Source of the DNA: Fibrobacterales bacterium
GTDB taxonomy: Bacteria; Fibrobacterota; Fibrobacteria; Fibrobacterales; CADBQJ01
NCBI GenBank assembly: GCA_017650365.1
Contig: JAGCEZ010000030.1
Location: 1-47,082, forward strand
Direction: 5' to 3'
Length of the DNA: 47,082 nucleotides
The stretch's first letter is position 1. Every line of letters starts with the position of its first letter. The position numbers were made by a program, and so were the translations under genes. Of this stretch, positions 1 to 7,611 are shown piece by piece. The notes beneath the pieces are model-generated. The model saw only the letters and a list, made by a program, of their open reading frames with translations, was not told the DNA's origin and did no database searches.

Positions 1-118
1 CCACGTTCTCCACGGCCGAGACGCGCGAAAGCAGGTTGAACGACTGGAAGACGAACCCGATGCGCCGGTTGCGCACCTCCGCGAGCTGGTCGGAGTCCAT
101 CTTCCCGACCTCCTCGCC
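1..118 (-). pseudogene. ABC transporter ATPase fragment (Q-loop region), inverted relative to its other half
   Basis: Read on the minus strand, these bases encode 39 residues that match the Q-loop region of a LolD/MacB-type ATPase: GEEVGKMDSDQLAEVRNRRI followed by GFVFQSFNLLSRVSAVENV. The Q-loop Gln lies in VFQSFNLL. The reading frame runs off the contig edge. The Walker B half of what looks like the same protein lies on the plus strand from about 104. The two halves therefore point in opposite directions and share about 15 bases (104-118) at the junction. This cannot be an intact gene as assembled. A fold-back chimera or assembly error is the likeliest cause, a real inversion the alternative. 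Confidence 0.8.
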
Positions 119-316
119 GACGAGGCGACCGGCAACCTCGACAGCAGGACCTCGCTCGAGATCCTCGCGCTCTTCCAGAAGCTCGAGTCCGAAGGGAAGA
201 CCATCGTCTTCGTCACCCACTCCCCCGACGTCGCGCTCTACAGCGCGCGCACCCTCCACCTCCTCGACGGACGGCTCCGCGACGACGAAACCGTGGCCGA
301 GAGGAAGTTCGTCTGA
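104..316 (+). CDS. ABC transporter ATP-binding protein, C-terminal part (MacB/LolD family)
   Basis: This is the C-terminal part of an ABC ATPase of the MacB/LolD family, which powers the FtsX-type permease encoded directly downstream. It carries the Walker B/D-loop segment (LLADEATGNLDSRTS, with Ala where DEPTGNLD is usual) and the H-loop His (IVFVTHSPDVALY), and ends in TGA at 314-316. The permease ATG follows 5 nt later, as expected for an operon. Walker A, the Q-loop and the LSGGQ signature are absent on this strand, because the sequence switches strand near 104-118 (see the inverted fragment at 1-118). In an intact genome the full gene would be about 230 codons. Substrate unknown. Confidence 0.85.
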   Translation, partial: PDLLADEATGNLDSRTSLEILALFQKLESEGKTIVFVTHSPDVALYSARTLHLLDGRLRDDETVAERKFV

Positions 317-321
317 CCGCC

Positions 322-1545
322 ATGGGATTCGCCGACCTCTGCAGAACCGCCTTCGAGGCCATGGGACGCAACCGGATGCGCACCCTGCTCTCGATCCTGG
401 GCATCGTCATCGGCATCGCCTCCGTCGTCGCGATGCTCGGCATCGGCGAAGGGTCCAAGTCGAGCATCCGCTCGCAGATCACGAGCATGGGGACCAACAT
501 GGTCACCATCATGCCCAACCGTTTCGGGCGCTCCGGCGTCCGGACGGACCGCGCCTCGCAGGAGGTGCTCGAAGCGGCCGACGTGGAGCTGCTCGCGGAG
601 CGCGCGACCCTGCTGCAGTGGGTCTCGCCCGTCGTCCAGAGCAACGGGCAGTGGATCTCCGGGGCGAACAACTGGCCCTCGTCGCTGCAGGGCGTCAGCC
701 CGGACTACCTCTCCATCCGCGGGCTCGAGCTCTCGGAGGGGCGGAACTTCACCGCGGCGGAGGTCAAGGCGAAGGCGAAGGTCTGCCTGCTCGGGAAGAC
801 CGTCGCCGACAACCTCTTCCCCGACGGCGGAAGCCCGGTCGGGAAGTGGGTCCGGTTCAACAAGCACCCGATGCAGGTGGTCGGCGTGCTCGCGCCCAAG
901 GGCTCCAACGGCTTCGGGCAGGACCAGGACGACATCGTCCTCGCGCCGTGGACCACGGTGCAGCGCCGCATCCTCTCGACGAACTGGCTGCGCACCATCC
1001 AGGCGAGCGTCGTGGACGAGAACTCGGTGGACGAGGCGATCGAGGAGACGACGGAGCTCCTGATGGAGCGCCGCAGGGGGAAGAGCGTCTCGAACGAGGA
1101 GCCCTTCGTCGTCCGTTCGCAGAAGGAGATGCTCGACATGCTCGGCTCCACCGCGCAGACGCTCTCCGTCGTCCTGACGGCGGTCGCCGCGCTCTCGCTG
1201 CTGGTGGGCGGCATCGGCATCATGAACATCATGCTCGTCTCGGTGACGGAGCGCATCCGCGAAATCGGCCTGCGCATGGCCATCGGCGCGCGGCGGCGCG
1301 ACATCCTCGCGCAGTTCCTGCTGGAGTCGGTGCTGGTCTCGCTCATCGGCGGGCTCGTCGGCATCGCGCTCGGACTCGGCGTCTGCGCGCTCATCTCGTT
1401 CGGGCTCGGCTGGCCCGTCTCCGTGACGGCGCTCTCGCTGGTCCTCTCGTTCTGCGTCTGCGTCGGGACCGGCATCCTCTTCGGCTGGCTCCCCGCCCGC
1501 AAGGCCGCGCGCCTCGACCCCATCGCCGCGCTGCGAAGGGAGTAG
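322..1545 (+). CDS. MacB-like ABC transporter permease (FtsX family)
   Basis: This 407-residue inner-membrane permease has the MacB architecture. One N-terminal transmembrane helix (about residues 21-45, LLSILGIVIGIASVVAMLGI) is followed by a periplasmic MacB_PCD domain (about 45-270) and a C-terminal FtsX domain with three helices (about 285-400). The conserved cytoplasmic segment between helices 2 and 3 reads TERIREIGLRMAIGARRRDI. The family exports macrolides, peptides or lipoproteins by a mechanotransmission mechanism together with an outer-membrane partner; no TolC-like or membrane-fusion gene is in the window, so the substrate is unknown. The start follows the ATPase stop by 5 nt, so the two are co-transcribed. 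The stop at 1543-1545 lies 6 nt from the stop of the convergent nuclease gene. Confidence 0.9.
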   Translation: MGFADLCRTAFEAMGRNRMRTLLSILGIVIGIASVVAMLGIGEGSKSSIRSQITSMGTNMVTIMPNRFGRSGVRTDRASQEVLEAADVELLAERATLLQWVSPVVQSNGQWISGANNWPSSLQGVSPDYLSIRGLELSEGRNFTAAEVKAKAKVCLLGKTVADNLFPDGGSPVGKWVRFNKHPMQVVGVLAPKGSNGFGQDQDDIVLAPWTTVQRRILSTNWLRTIQASVVDENSVDEAIEETTELLMERRRGKSVSNEEPFVVRSQKEMLDMLGSTAQTLSVVLTAVAALSLLVGGIGIMNIMLVSVTERIREIGLRMAIGARRRDILAQFLLESVLVSLIGGLVGIALGLGVCALISFGLGWPVSVTALSLVLSFCVCVGTGILFGWLPARKAARLDPIAALRRE

Positions 1546-1551
1546 GTCGCA

Positions 1552-2217
1552 TCACTGATTTTTCTTCTTCCCCCGGTTTTCCTTCCGCCATTCCCACGGC
1601 GGCTGGGGGTTCGGGTCGGCCCAGAGCCCGCGCTTCGCGTTCCGCGCCTCTTCCTCGAGCCGCGCGAGCGAGTCGGTCCAGCCGTACTGCCTGTAGTACC
1701 AGGCCATCCCCTCCGAAATCATCCGCGCGGACTGGTCTTCGCCGTCGATCACGACCGATCCGACGATGCGACCGTAGCGGTCCACGGTGTTGACGACGAG
1801 CGCGATCTCCTTCCCCATGACGAGTTCCGTGAAACGCTCCTTCGACTTCTGCCCGAACGGCATGTTCTTCTCCGGCGCGTCCATCTGCGCCACGCGCACG
1901 CGCTGCTTCCGGTTGTCGCCGTAGAGAAAGTCGAACGTGTCTCCGTCCTGAACCTTGACCGCGCGGCCCCGCAGCGTGTCGCCCTTCGCCCCGCGCATCT
2001 CCTCCTTGAGCTGGCGCGCGGTCTGCTTTTTCGTCTGCTTGGAGGAGAGCTGTTCCGACGGACCTTCGTTCTTTCCGATGGCTCCGTCCGAATTCTCCTG
2101 CGCGATTCCCTGGATCAGCCCGACGACGAGCAGGACCAGCAGCGTCGTCAGCGACGTCGCGATCCTCCGGCGCGAAGGAACGCGCCTAGGCGAAACGGAC
2201 CGTGACCTCGACTTCAT
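1552..2217 (-). CDS. Secreted or membrane-anchored thermonuclease (SNase) domain protein
   Basis: A 221-residue protein with a basic N-terminus, one hydrophobic segment (about residues 21-40, signal peptide or anchor), a charged linker and a staphylococcal-nuclease domain (about 78-205). Catalytic-site equivalents are visible: D93 in QDGDTF (Ca2+ ligand, SNase D21), R108, D113 and E116 in RVAQMDAPE (R35, D40, E43), and R150 in YGRIVG (R87). The residue matching T41 is Ala114. The family cleaves DNA and RNA using Ca2+; the export signal suggests action outside the cytoplasm, for example nutrient scavenging or defence. The C-terminus (WEWRKENRGKKKNQ) is strongly basic. Its start overlaps the 3' end of the upstream phosphoesterase gene by 32 bp, implying co-transcription. 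Confidence 0.85.
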   Translation of the reverse strand: MKSRSRSVSPRRVPSRRRIATSLTTLLVLLVVGLIQGIAQENSDGAIGKNEGPSEQLSSKQTKKQTARQLKEEMRGAKGDTLRGRAVKVQDGDTFDFLYGDNRKQRVRVAQMDAPEKNMPFGQKSKERFTELVMGKEIALVVNTVDRYGRIVGSVVIDGEDQSARMISEGMAWYYRQYGWTDSLARLEEEARNAKRGLWADPNPQPPWEWRKENRGKKKNQ

Positions 2218-2917
2218 CGCCTCTCCATTCGACCGTCTGCCAGCCCGGTTCGGAACTCGCGATCGCGAATCCCGGCTCCTCGTCCGAAATCTGGAACTGC
2301 GTCGCGGGCGCGAGGTGCAGGAGCAGCCCGCCCGCCTCCACGCTCTTTCCGCTGTGGTAGTGTCCGCAGAAGACGTGCCGAATCGAAGGAATCCCCTTCA
2401 GGCGCTCCAGCACGGGCCCGTGGTCCAGCAGCGGCCATTTCGTATCCATGAAAAGAGAGCCGCAGGGCGACGGCGGATGGTGGATCCAGAGCGCGCATGG
2501 CCCCTTCTCCTTTCCCGCTTCGCCTTCCAGCCAGTCCAGCTGCCAGGAATCCACGCGGTTCGCCGAGCTGTCGAGGACGAAGTGCTCCACGCCTCCGAGC
2601 GAAAAGCGGTAGACCAGCTTGCCTTGCGTCGACGGCAGCGAAAGCGCCGAAATCAGCCGCGCGGAGTCGTCGTGGTTCCCGGAGACGAAGAAAAGCGGAA
2701 TCTTCGCGCCCTCGATCTCGCGCTTCAGGAGGTCGAGCTCCTTCTCCGTCCCGTGGTCGGTCATGTCGCCGGAGAAGACGACCGCGTCCGGCTTTTCGGC
2801 GAGAACCGCCTTCCAGACCCTGCGGAAATTGGCGAGGTAGAACTCCTGCTGCGCACGGTCCGCGCCGGCGCCGAGGTGGATGTCCGAAATCTGGGCGATT
2901 TTCAGCTGTGGAGACAT
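2186..2917 (-). CDS. Calcineurin-like metallophosphoesterase (CpdA-like)
   Basis: A 243-residue cytoplasmic protein with the complete metallophosphoesterase signature in order: D12 and H14 in ISDIHLG, GDMTD, GNHDD, the HHP segment (LWIHHPPS) and GHYHSG. These residues bind the two catalytic metals. Spacing and length fit the class III cyclic-nucleotide phosphodiesterase (CpdA/YfcE-like) family, whose members hydrolyse phosphodiesters, including cAMP in some species. The real substrate cannot be read from sequence. The ATG lies upstream of all motifs. It is the first gene of a minus-strand pair with the nuclease gene (32-bp overlap). Upstream is a 356-bp intergenic region shared with divergent ilvD. 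Confidence 0.85.
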   Translation of the reverse strand: MSPQLKIAQISDIHLGAGADRAQQEFYLANFRRVWKAVLAEKPDAVVFSGDMTDHGTEKELDLLKREIEGAKIPLFFVSGNHDDSARLISALSLPSTQGKLVYRFSLGGVEHFVLDSSANRVDSWQLDWLEGEAGKEKGPCALWIHHPPSPCGSLFMDTKWPLLDHGPVLERLKGIPSIRHVFCGHYHSGKSVEAGGLLLHLAPATQFQISDEEPGFAIASSEPGWQTVEWRGDEVEVTVRFA

Positions 2918-3273
2918 CTTGGAAAAAGCTTAGAAAAATGTGGTTTCGGTTTTGGAAAACGGGTCCCCTCCGGGTTTTCCACGTCTCTCCACATCGTTTT
3001 TCAAAGACCCGCCTGAGGTTTTCAAAACTTGACTTCGCAACGGTTTTTCCACCCAAGTCCGCAGCCGTCGGCCCGGAGAGAGCGTGGTCGCGTTTTCCCC
3101 CACTGTCAACACCCCTATATACCCTCTCCTAGAATGAAAATTCTAAGAGGAGAGCGGGGTTCGAGCAGGGCGAAAGCCAAAGCATCGATCGAAAATCCGC
3201 GGAGCTCAAAGCGAGCCTGAGTGGCTATTTTTGAAAGCCCAGCCGAAGAACAGGCCTGTCCAGGAGTTTTGCC
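2918..3273. other. 356-bp intergenic region between a phosphoesterase gene and ilvD, with hairpins
   Basis: No convincing gene is seen. The first 150 bp contain several short inverted repeats built from GGAAAAC/GTTTTCC and a GTTTTcAAAAC palindrome (about 2955-3030). A stronger hairpin lies at 3125-3153: TCTCC-TAGAAT, GAAA loop, ATTCTA, a 3-nt bulge, then GGAGA. It is not followed by a T-run, so it is more likely an operator or mRNA structure than a terminator. Ahead of ilvD is a TATTTTTG promoter octamer (3226-3233). An AT-rich CTATATA stretch (about 3113-3119) may be a second promoter. Confidence 0.5.
3226..3233 (+). promoter_or_regulatory. ilvD promoter, TAnnTTTG-type element
   Basis: The octamer TATTTTTG, preceded by GGC, matches the Bacteroidetes-type -7 consensus TAnnTTTG. 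Transcription would start near 3238 and give a leader of about 36 nt carrying the Shine-Dalgarno sequence AGGAG at 3261-3265. No clear -33 TTTG partner was found. Predicted by motif only. Confidence 0.5.
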
Positions 3274-5112
3274 ATGCCCGAATACCGTTCCGCGAAGACG
3301 ATCACCGGAAAGAAGATGGCCGGCGCCCGCGCCCTCTGGCGCGCCACCGGCGTGAAGAAAGAGGACTTCGGCAAGCCGATCGTCGCCGTCGCGAACTCCT
3401 TCACCCAGTTCGTTCCCGGCCACGTGCATCTCCACGACGTGGGCCAGCTGGTCTGCCGGGAAATCGAAAAGGCGGGCGGCATCGCCAAGGAATTCAACAC
3501 CATCGCCGTGGACGACGGCATCGCGATGGGCCACGACGGCATGCTCTACAGCCTGCCGAGCCGCGAAGTGATCGCCGACTCCGTGGAGTACATGTGCAAC
3601 GCCCACTGCGCCGACGCCCTGGTCTGCATCAGCAACTGCGACAAGGTGACCCCCGGCATGCTGATCGCGACGATGCGCCTCAACATCCCCACGATCTTCG
3701 TGAGCGGCGGTCCGATGGAGGCCGGCAAGGCGGAAATCGAAGGGAAGAAGTGGCGGCTCGACCTGATCGACGCCATGGTGCAGAGCGCTCGTCCCGACAT
3801 CACCGAAGAGGACGCCGACGCGTTCGAAGCCTCCAGCTGCCCCACCTGCGGCTCCTGCTCCGGCATGTTCACCGCCAACTCGATGAACAGCCTGACCGAA
3901 GCGCTCGGCTTCGCCCTTCCCGGCAACGGCACGACTCTCGCGACCCACGCGGACCGCAAAAACCTCTTCGTGAAGGCGGCCCACCGCATCGTCGAGATGG
4001 CCAAGGCCTGGTACGAAAAGGAGGAAGCCTCCGTCCTGCCGAAGAACATCGCGACCTTCGAAGCGTTCGAAAACGCCATGCGGCTCGACATCGCCATGGG
4101 CGGCTCCACCAACACCGTGCTCCATCTGCTGGCCGTGGCCCACACCGCCGGCGTGGACTTCACGATGAAGGACATCAACCGCCTTTCGCTGAACACCCCG
4201 CACATCTGCAAGATCGCCCCCAGCACCAACCTGGTCCACATCGAGGACGTCCACCGCGCCGGCGGCATCATGGCGATCCTCGGCCAGCTCGACAAGCTCG
4301 GGTTGATCCACCGCGATTGCGCCACGGTGATGTATCCGACCATCGGCGAGGAGATCGACAAGTGGGACGTCGCCCGGAACCCCTCCGACGACGTCAGGAA
4401 GCTCTACCTGGCCGCGCCCGCGAACAAGTTCAACCTCGAGCCCTTCTCGCAGGATTCCCGCTGGCCCGACCTGGACCTGGACCGCGCGAACGGCGCGATC
4501 CGCGACCTCGACCACGCGTTCAGCAAGGACGGCGGCCTGGCTGTGCTCTACGGCAACCTGGCCGTGGACGGCTGCGTCGTGAAGAGCGCGGGCGTGGACG
4601 CCTCCTGCTGGACCTTCACCGGCCCGGCCCGCGTCTACGAATCCCAGGAAGAGGCCAACGACGGCATCCTGGGCGGCGAAGTGAAGGCGGGCGACGTGGT
4701 GGTGATCCGCTACGAAGGCCCGAAGGGCGGCCCCGGCATGCAGGAGATGCTCTACCCCACCAGCTACCTGAAGACGATGGGACTGGGCAAGTCGTGCGCG
4801 CTGATCACCGACGGCCGCTTCTCCGGTGGCACCTCCGGCCTGTCGCTCGGCCACATCAGCCCCGAAGCGGCCAACGGCGGCAACATCGCCTTGGTCCGCG
4901 ACGGCGACATGATCGAGATCGACATCCCGAACCGGACGATCCAGGTCGCGCTGACCGACGAAGAGCTGGCTGCGCGCCGCAAGGAGGAGGAAGCGCAGGG
5001 CAAGCTCGCCTTCCGTCCGAAGAAGCGCGACCGCAAGGTGAGCGACGCGCTGCGCGCCTACGCCAGCATGGTGCTGAGCGCGGACAAGGGCGGCGCCCGC
5101 GAAGTCCCGTAG
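3274..5112 (+). CDS. ilvD: Dihydroxy-acid dehydratase
   Basis: A 612-residue IlvD that dehydrates 2,3-dihydroxy-isovalerate and 2,3-dihydroxy-3-methylvalerate to the 2-keto acids in valine, isoleucine and leucine synthesis. Length and motifs match the E. coli enzyme (616 aa). Cluster ligands are C122 in [11 protein letters not shown] and C195 in the [13 protein letters not shown] motif. The position that carries a third Cys in the [2Fe-2S] plant/mycobacterial class reads [10 protein letters not shown], so this is probably the oxygen-sensitive [4Fe-4S] class, which suits an anaerobe. The ATG at 3274 follows AGGAG at 3261 and a TATTTTTG promoter. No other ilv gene is adjacent. A perfect-looking bidirectional terminator follows at 5138-5167. 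Confidence 0.97.
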   Translation: MPEYRSAKTITGKKMAGARALWRATGVKKEDFGKPIVAVANSFTQFVPGHVHLHDVGQLVCREIEKAGGIAKEFNTIAVDDGIAMGHDGMLYSLPSREVIADSVEYMCNAHCADALVCISNCDKVTPGMLIATMRLNIPTIFVSGGPMEAGKAEIEGKKWRLDLIDAMVQSARPDITEEDADAFEASSCPTCGSCSGMFTANSMNSLTEALGFALPGNGTTLATHADRKNLFVKAAHRIVEMAKAWYEKEEASVLPKNIATFEAFENAMRLDIAMGGSTNTVLHLLAVAHTAGVDFTMKDINRLSLNTPHICKIAPSTNLVHIEDVHRAGGIMAILGQLDKLGLIHRDCATVMYPTIGEEIDKWDVARNPSDDVRKLYLAAPANKFNLEPFSQDSRWPDLDLDRANGAIRDLDHAFSKDGGLAVLYGNLAVDGCVVKSAGVDASCWTFTGPARVYESQEEANDGILGGEVKAGDVVVIRYEGPKGGPGMQEMLYPTSYLKTMGLGKSCALITDGRFSGGTSGLSLGHISPEAANGGNIALVRDGDMIEIDIPNRTIQVALTDEELAARRKEEEAQGKLAFRPKKRDRKVSDALRAYASMVLSADKGGAREVP

Positions 5113-5137
5113 AAACGGGCATCGCGCCCGGACGCGG

Positions 5138-5167
5138 AAAAGAAGAAGGCGCGGCCTTCTCCTTTTT
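5138..5167. terminator. Bidirectional intrinsic terminator between ilvD and galE
   Basis: AAAAG-a-AGAAGGC, loop GCG, GCCTTCT-c-CTTTT forms a 12-pair stem with one A/C mismatch, ending in a T-run on the plus strand. The A-run on the left arm gives a T-run on the minus strand, so it can end transcription of both convergent genes, ilvD (stop 5112) and galE (stop 5194). Confidence 0.8.
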
Positions 5168-5193
5168 GCATGGATGAAATTCAGGAGAGGCCG

Positions 5194-6177
5194 CTACGCG
5201 TCCGGAAGGTTCGCCCTGTAGGCGGCGTAGGTCGTGGAGAGCAGCGTGTTGACGTCGCTGCATTGCGCTTCCCAGCCGAGGAGCTCCTTCGCCTTCGCGG
5301 AGGAGGCGTAGAGTTCGGTCGAGTCGCCTTCGCGGCGCGGGCCGAAGGACCAGTCGAACGGATGGCCGACGATCCTCTCCGCTTCGGAGATCATCTCCAG
5401 GACGGAGACGCCGCGTCCGGTGCCGAGGTTGACCGTGAGGTCCTTCTTCTCCGCCTCGATCCACTCGAGCGCCAGGACGTGCGCGCGCGCCAGGTCGTCC
5501 ACGTGGATGTAGTCGCGGATGCAGGTTCCGTCCGGCGTGGGGTAGTCGTTCCCGAAGACGGTCATCGACGGGCGGATCCCCACCGCGGTCTCCATCACCA
5601 CGGGGAGGAGGTTCGCGGGGTTGCGCTCCAGGCCGCGCAGCTCGCCTTCGCAGTCGTAGCCCGCGGCGTTGAAATAGCGGAGCGCGCCGTAGCGCATTCC
5701 GCGGAGGCGCGAGTTCCAGGCGAGGACGCGTTCGATCTCCAGCTTGGTGAAGCCGTAGTAGTTCTCGGGCTCGGTCGGGTGCTTCTCGTCGATTGGAAGG
5801 TAGACGGGGTTTCCGTAGACCGCCGCGGAGGAGGAGAGGAGGAAGATCTTCACCCCGCATTCCACGCAGGCGTCGATCAGCTCGATCGAACCGATCAGAT
5901 TGTTGTAGGAGTATTTGACCGGATCGGTCATCGACTCCCCGGCCGCCTTGCTCGCGGCGAGGTGGATCGTCGCGTCGGGCTTGAAGGCGTCGAGTTCGGC
6001 GCGCAGCCGGAGCCCGTCGTGGATGTCGCCCAGGACGAATCCGGCGCCGGGCCGCAGGTTTTCCTGGAGGCCGGAGCTCAGGTTGTCGTAGACCATGACC
6101 CGGTGGCCCGCGGCCAGGAGCCTCTTGCAGACGTGGGAGCCGATGTACCCGGCCCCGCCGACGACGAACACGCGCAT
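5194..6177 (-). CDS. galE: UDP-glucose 4-epimerase
   Basis: A 327-residue extended short-chain dehydrogenase that interconverts UDP-glucose and UDP-galactose, feeding galactose metabolism and surface-glycan synthesis in the cytoplasm. The NAD-binding GGAGYIGSH motif lies at the N-terminus, DNLSSG follows, and the catalytic YxxxK is in NYYGFTKLEIE; a Ser-rich SSSAAVYG strand precedes it, as in GalE. The length is slightly under the E. coli enzyme (338). It sits 19 nt behind the GH18 gene, with a GGGAGA-like Shine-Dalgarno, so the two form a minus-strand operon. Other sugar-nucleotide epimerases are possible, but the N-terminal motifs and length favour GalE. Confidence 0.9.
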   Translation of the reverse strand: MRVFVVGGAGYIGSHVCKRLLAAGHRVMVYDNLSSGLQENLRPGAGFVLGDIHDGLRLRAELDAFKPDATIHLAASKAAGESMTDPVKYSYNNLIGSIELIDACVECGVKIFLLSSSAAVYGNPVYLPIDEKHPTEPENYYGFTKLEIERVLAWNSRLRGMRYGALRYFNAAGYDCEGELRGLERNPANLLPVVMETAVGIRPSMTVFGNDYPTPDGTCIRDYIHVDDLARAHVLALEWIEAEKKDLTVNLGTGRGVSVLEMISEAERIVGHPFDWSFGPRREGDSTELYASSAKAKELLGWEAQCSDVNTLLSTTYAAYRANLPDA

Positions 6178-6196
6178 CCCGTCTTCTCCCGCGGCG

Positions 6197-7357
6197 TTAT
6201 TCGCGGTGCGCCGCGACGGTGTGCAGGAAGGAGTTGTCGTCCAGGTCCTGGCCGAGCTCCCAGATCATGGCGCCGCCGAAGTTCCGCGCGAAGCAGCTCT
6301 TCTTGTCGATGGTCTTCAGGGAGTTCCAGGAGACCGTCTTTTCGAACCCGGCCTCATCGACGGTGAAGTAGTCGTCGTCGGCGTGGTCGGGCCAGAAGGC
6401 CGCGATCTCCCGCGCGAGGAGTTCGCCCCGCCCGTTTTCGCCTTCGGCCGTGTTGGTCGTCCAGTAATAGCCGTAGAAGGGGAGCCCGAGGACGACGAAC
6501 GAGGCGCCGCGGCCGCGGTTGAGGGCCCAGTAGTTCGTCTCCTGCATGGCCTTGGCGTAGGTGGAGTGTTCCCCCTTCCCGGTCCAGGTGCCCGAATGGT
6601 CGTAGCTCATCACGTTGATGAAGTCCATCTGGTCGAGCGCGGCGTCGGTGAACTTTTCGCCGACCCAGTTGGCCACGGCGGCGGTGACCAGCGCAGTGTC
6701 GCCCAGGGCGGCGCGCAGCGCCACGACGAAGGATTCGTACTTGGCGTCGAACGCGGCGGCGTAGGCCGGCTTGCTGTCGGAGTATTCCAGGTCGACGTCC
6801 ACGCCGTCGATGCCGAGCCGGCGGACCAGGGCTGCCAGGGAGTCGGCGAGCGCCGCGACCCCGCCGTCCTCGGTCAGCTTCGTCGCCCAGACGTCGCGGG
6901 CGCCGTCCCCGCCGCCGCCGATGGAGGCGAGCACTTTGATGCCGTGCGCCTTGGCGGAGTCGATGGCGGCGGCGAGCTTCTCGTCGTTGAACTTGGAGGA
7001 GAAGCGGCCGTTCTGGTCGGGATTGAAGAAGGCGAGGCAGAGGTGGGTCAGCTTGCTCCAGTCGCCGGTGCCGATCCAGCCGGTGCGGTAGTAGGGGAGG
7101 TAGCCGACGAGGCGGGCGAGCGGCGCGGTGTTGGCGCAGGTGCTCGCGGAGGCCGAAGAGGTCTGCGTTTCGGAGGAGACGCCGGGTTCGTCCGAAAGGC
7201 CGGAGTCGGAGGAGCCGCCGTCGCCGTTCGATTCGGAGGACTCTTCGACCGAGGAGGAGAGGGGTTCGTCGTTGGAGGAGGTGCCGCTGTCGCCGCAGGC
7301 GAAGAGGAAGAACGCCGTGCCGGCGCAGAGAATCGACCGGAAAAGAAGATTGGACAT
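6197..7357 (-). CDS. GH18-family (chitinase-like) lipoprotein
   Basis: A 386-residue surface or periplasmic lipoprotein. A signal peptide ends in the lipobox FLFAC with lipidated C21. A Ser/Glu/Gly-rich linker (about 22-75) precedes a glycoside hydrolase family 18 TIM barrel (about 80-386). The catalytic DxxDxDxE motif is complete: D184, D187, D189 and acid/base E191 in IDGVDVDLEYSD; the SIGGG strand typical of GH18 is at 145-149. The family hydrolyses beta-1,4-GlcNAc linkages (chitin, or peptidoglycan/glycoprotein glycans). The start at 7357 was chosen because it begins the signal peptide; a start 35 codons upstream would bury it. Upstream lies the origin-like region. It leads an operon with galE. 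Confidence 0.88.
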   Translation of the reverse strand: MSNLLFRSILCAGTAFFLFACGDSGTSSNDEPLSSSVEESSESNGDGGSSDSGLSDEPGVSSETQTSSASASTCANTAPLARLVGYLPYYRTGWIGTGDWSKLTHLCLAFFNPDQNGRFSSKFNDEKLAAAIDSAKAHGIKVLASIGGGGDGARDVWATKLTEDGGVAALADSLAALVRRLGIDGVDVDLEYSDSKPAYAAAFDAKYESFVVALRAALGDTALVTAAVANWVGEKFTDAALDQMDFINVMSYDHSGTWTGKGEHSTYAKAMQETNYWALNRGRGASFVVLGLPFYGYYWTTNTAEGENGRGELLAREIAAFWPDHADDDYFTVDEAGFEKTVSWNSLKTIDKKSCFARNFGGAMIWELGQDLDDNSFLHTVAAHRE

Positions 7358-7503
7358 GGAAAACCTGCCAAAAAGGGTTTTGTCTAATATATATAAGACG
7401 GGGTGGAGAAATTGGCGGGTGTACGGAAGTTTTCCAAAAAAGATGTCCACATATCCACGCAAAATGTGGATAGATTGTTTGCTACTTGAAAAGATTTAGG
7501 CGA

Positions 7504-7519
7504 TGTTTCACGTGAAACA
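7504..7519. promoter_or_regulatory. parS site 1
   Basis: TGTTTCACGTGAAACA, a perfect 16-bp palindrome identical to the widely conserved chromosomal parS consensus bound by ParB. It lies about 1.5 kb upstream of parB. Confidence 0.93.
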
Positions 7520-7556
7520 ATTCACAGCGGAGGAAAAGGTGTGGATATCTGCGGGA

Positions 7557-7572
7557 TGTTTCACGTGAAACA
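7557..7572. promoter_or_regulatory. parS site 2
   Basis: A second perfect copy of TGTTTCACGTGAAACA, 53 bp from the first (start to start). Both share the flanks GA on the left and A on the right, so they may be a local duplication. It ends 26 bp before the rsmG promoter octamer, so bound ParB could affect rsmG-parAB transcription. Confidence 0.93.
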
Positions 7573-7598
7573 ATGGCGCGGTGAAACGGGGGAGGATG

Positions 7599-7606
7599 TA
7601 TATTTG
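7599..7606 (+). promoter_or_regulatory. rsmG promoter element, leaderless arrangement
   Basis: TATATTTG is an exact TAnnTTTG match. Only 5 nt (AGCGC) separate it from the rsmG ATG at 7612, so the transcript should begin at or next to the start codon. A purine-rich GGGGGAGG lies upstream of the element (7588-7595), too far from the ATG to act as a ribosome-binding site. Confidence 0.6.
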
Positions 7607-7611
7607 AGCGC

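Larger units (their letters stand above)
7358..7611. other. Candidate oriC/centromere region: DnaA-box-like sites and two parS
   Basis: A 254-bp AT-rich gap (TAATATATATAAGAC near 7385-7399) between a minus-strand gene and rsmG-parA-parB. DnaA-box-like 9-mers: ATGTCCACA at 7443-7451 (7/9 to TTATCCACA), ATATCCACG at 7451-7459 (7/9), CTATCCACA on the minus strand at 7465-7473 (8/9) and ATATCCACA on the minus strand at 7540-7548 (8/9). Two perfect parS palindromes flank the last box. rsmG-parAB next to boxes and parS is the classic neighbourhood of a bacterial chromosome origin. dnaA itself is not in the window. The gap also holds the outward promoters for the GH18 gene (weak TATATTAG on the minus strand) and for rsmG. 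Confidence 0.6.

Noticed and set aside
2930-3060. Second cluster of DnaA boxes
   Set aside because: TTTTCCACG/C and CTCTCCACA-like words match only 7 of 9 bases and there is no parS; the gap near rsmG-parAB is a much better origin candidate.
3134-3220. A 28-codon frame (MKILRGERGSS...) upstream of ilvD as a leader peptide
   Set aside because: It has no Ile, Val or Leu run expected of an attenuator peptide, no good ribosome-binding site, and it ends before the predicted ilvD transcript begins.
7358-7462. Upstream start for the GH18 lipoprotein (35 extra codons)
   Set aside because: It would place the signal peptide inside the protein and run into the DnaA-box region; the start at 7357 gives a clean lipoprotein signal.
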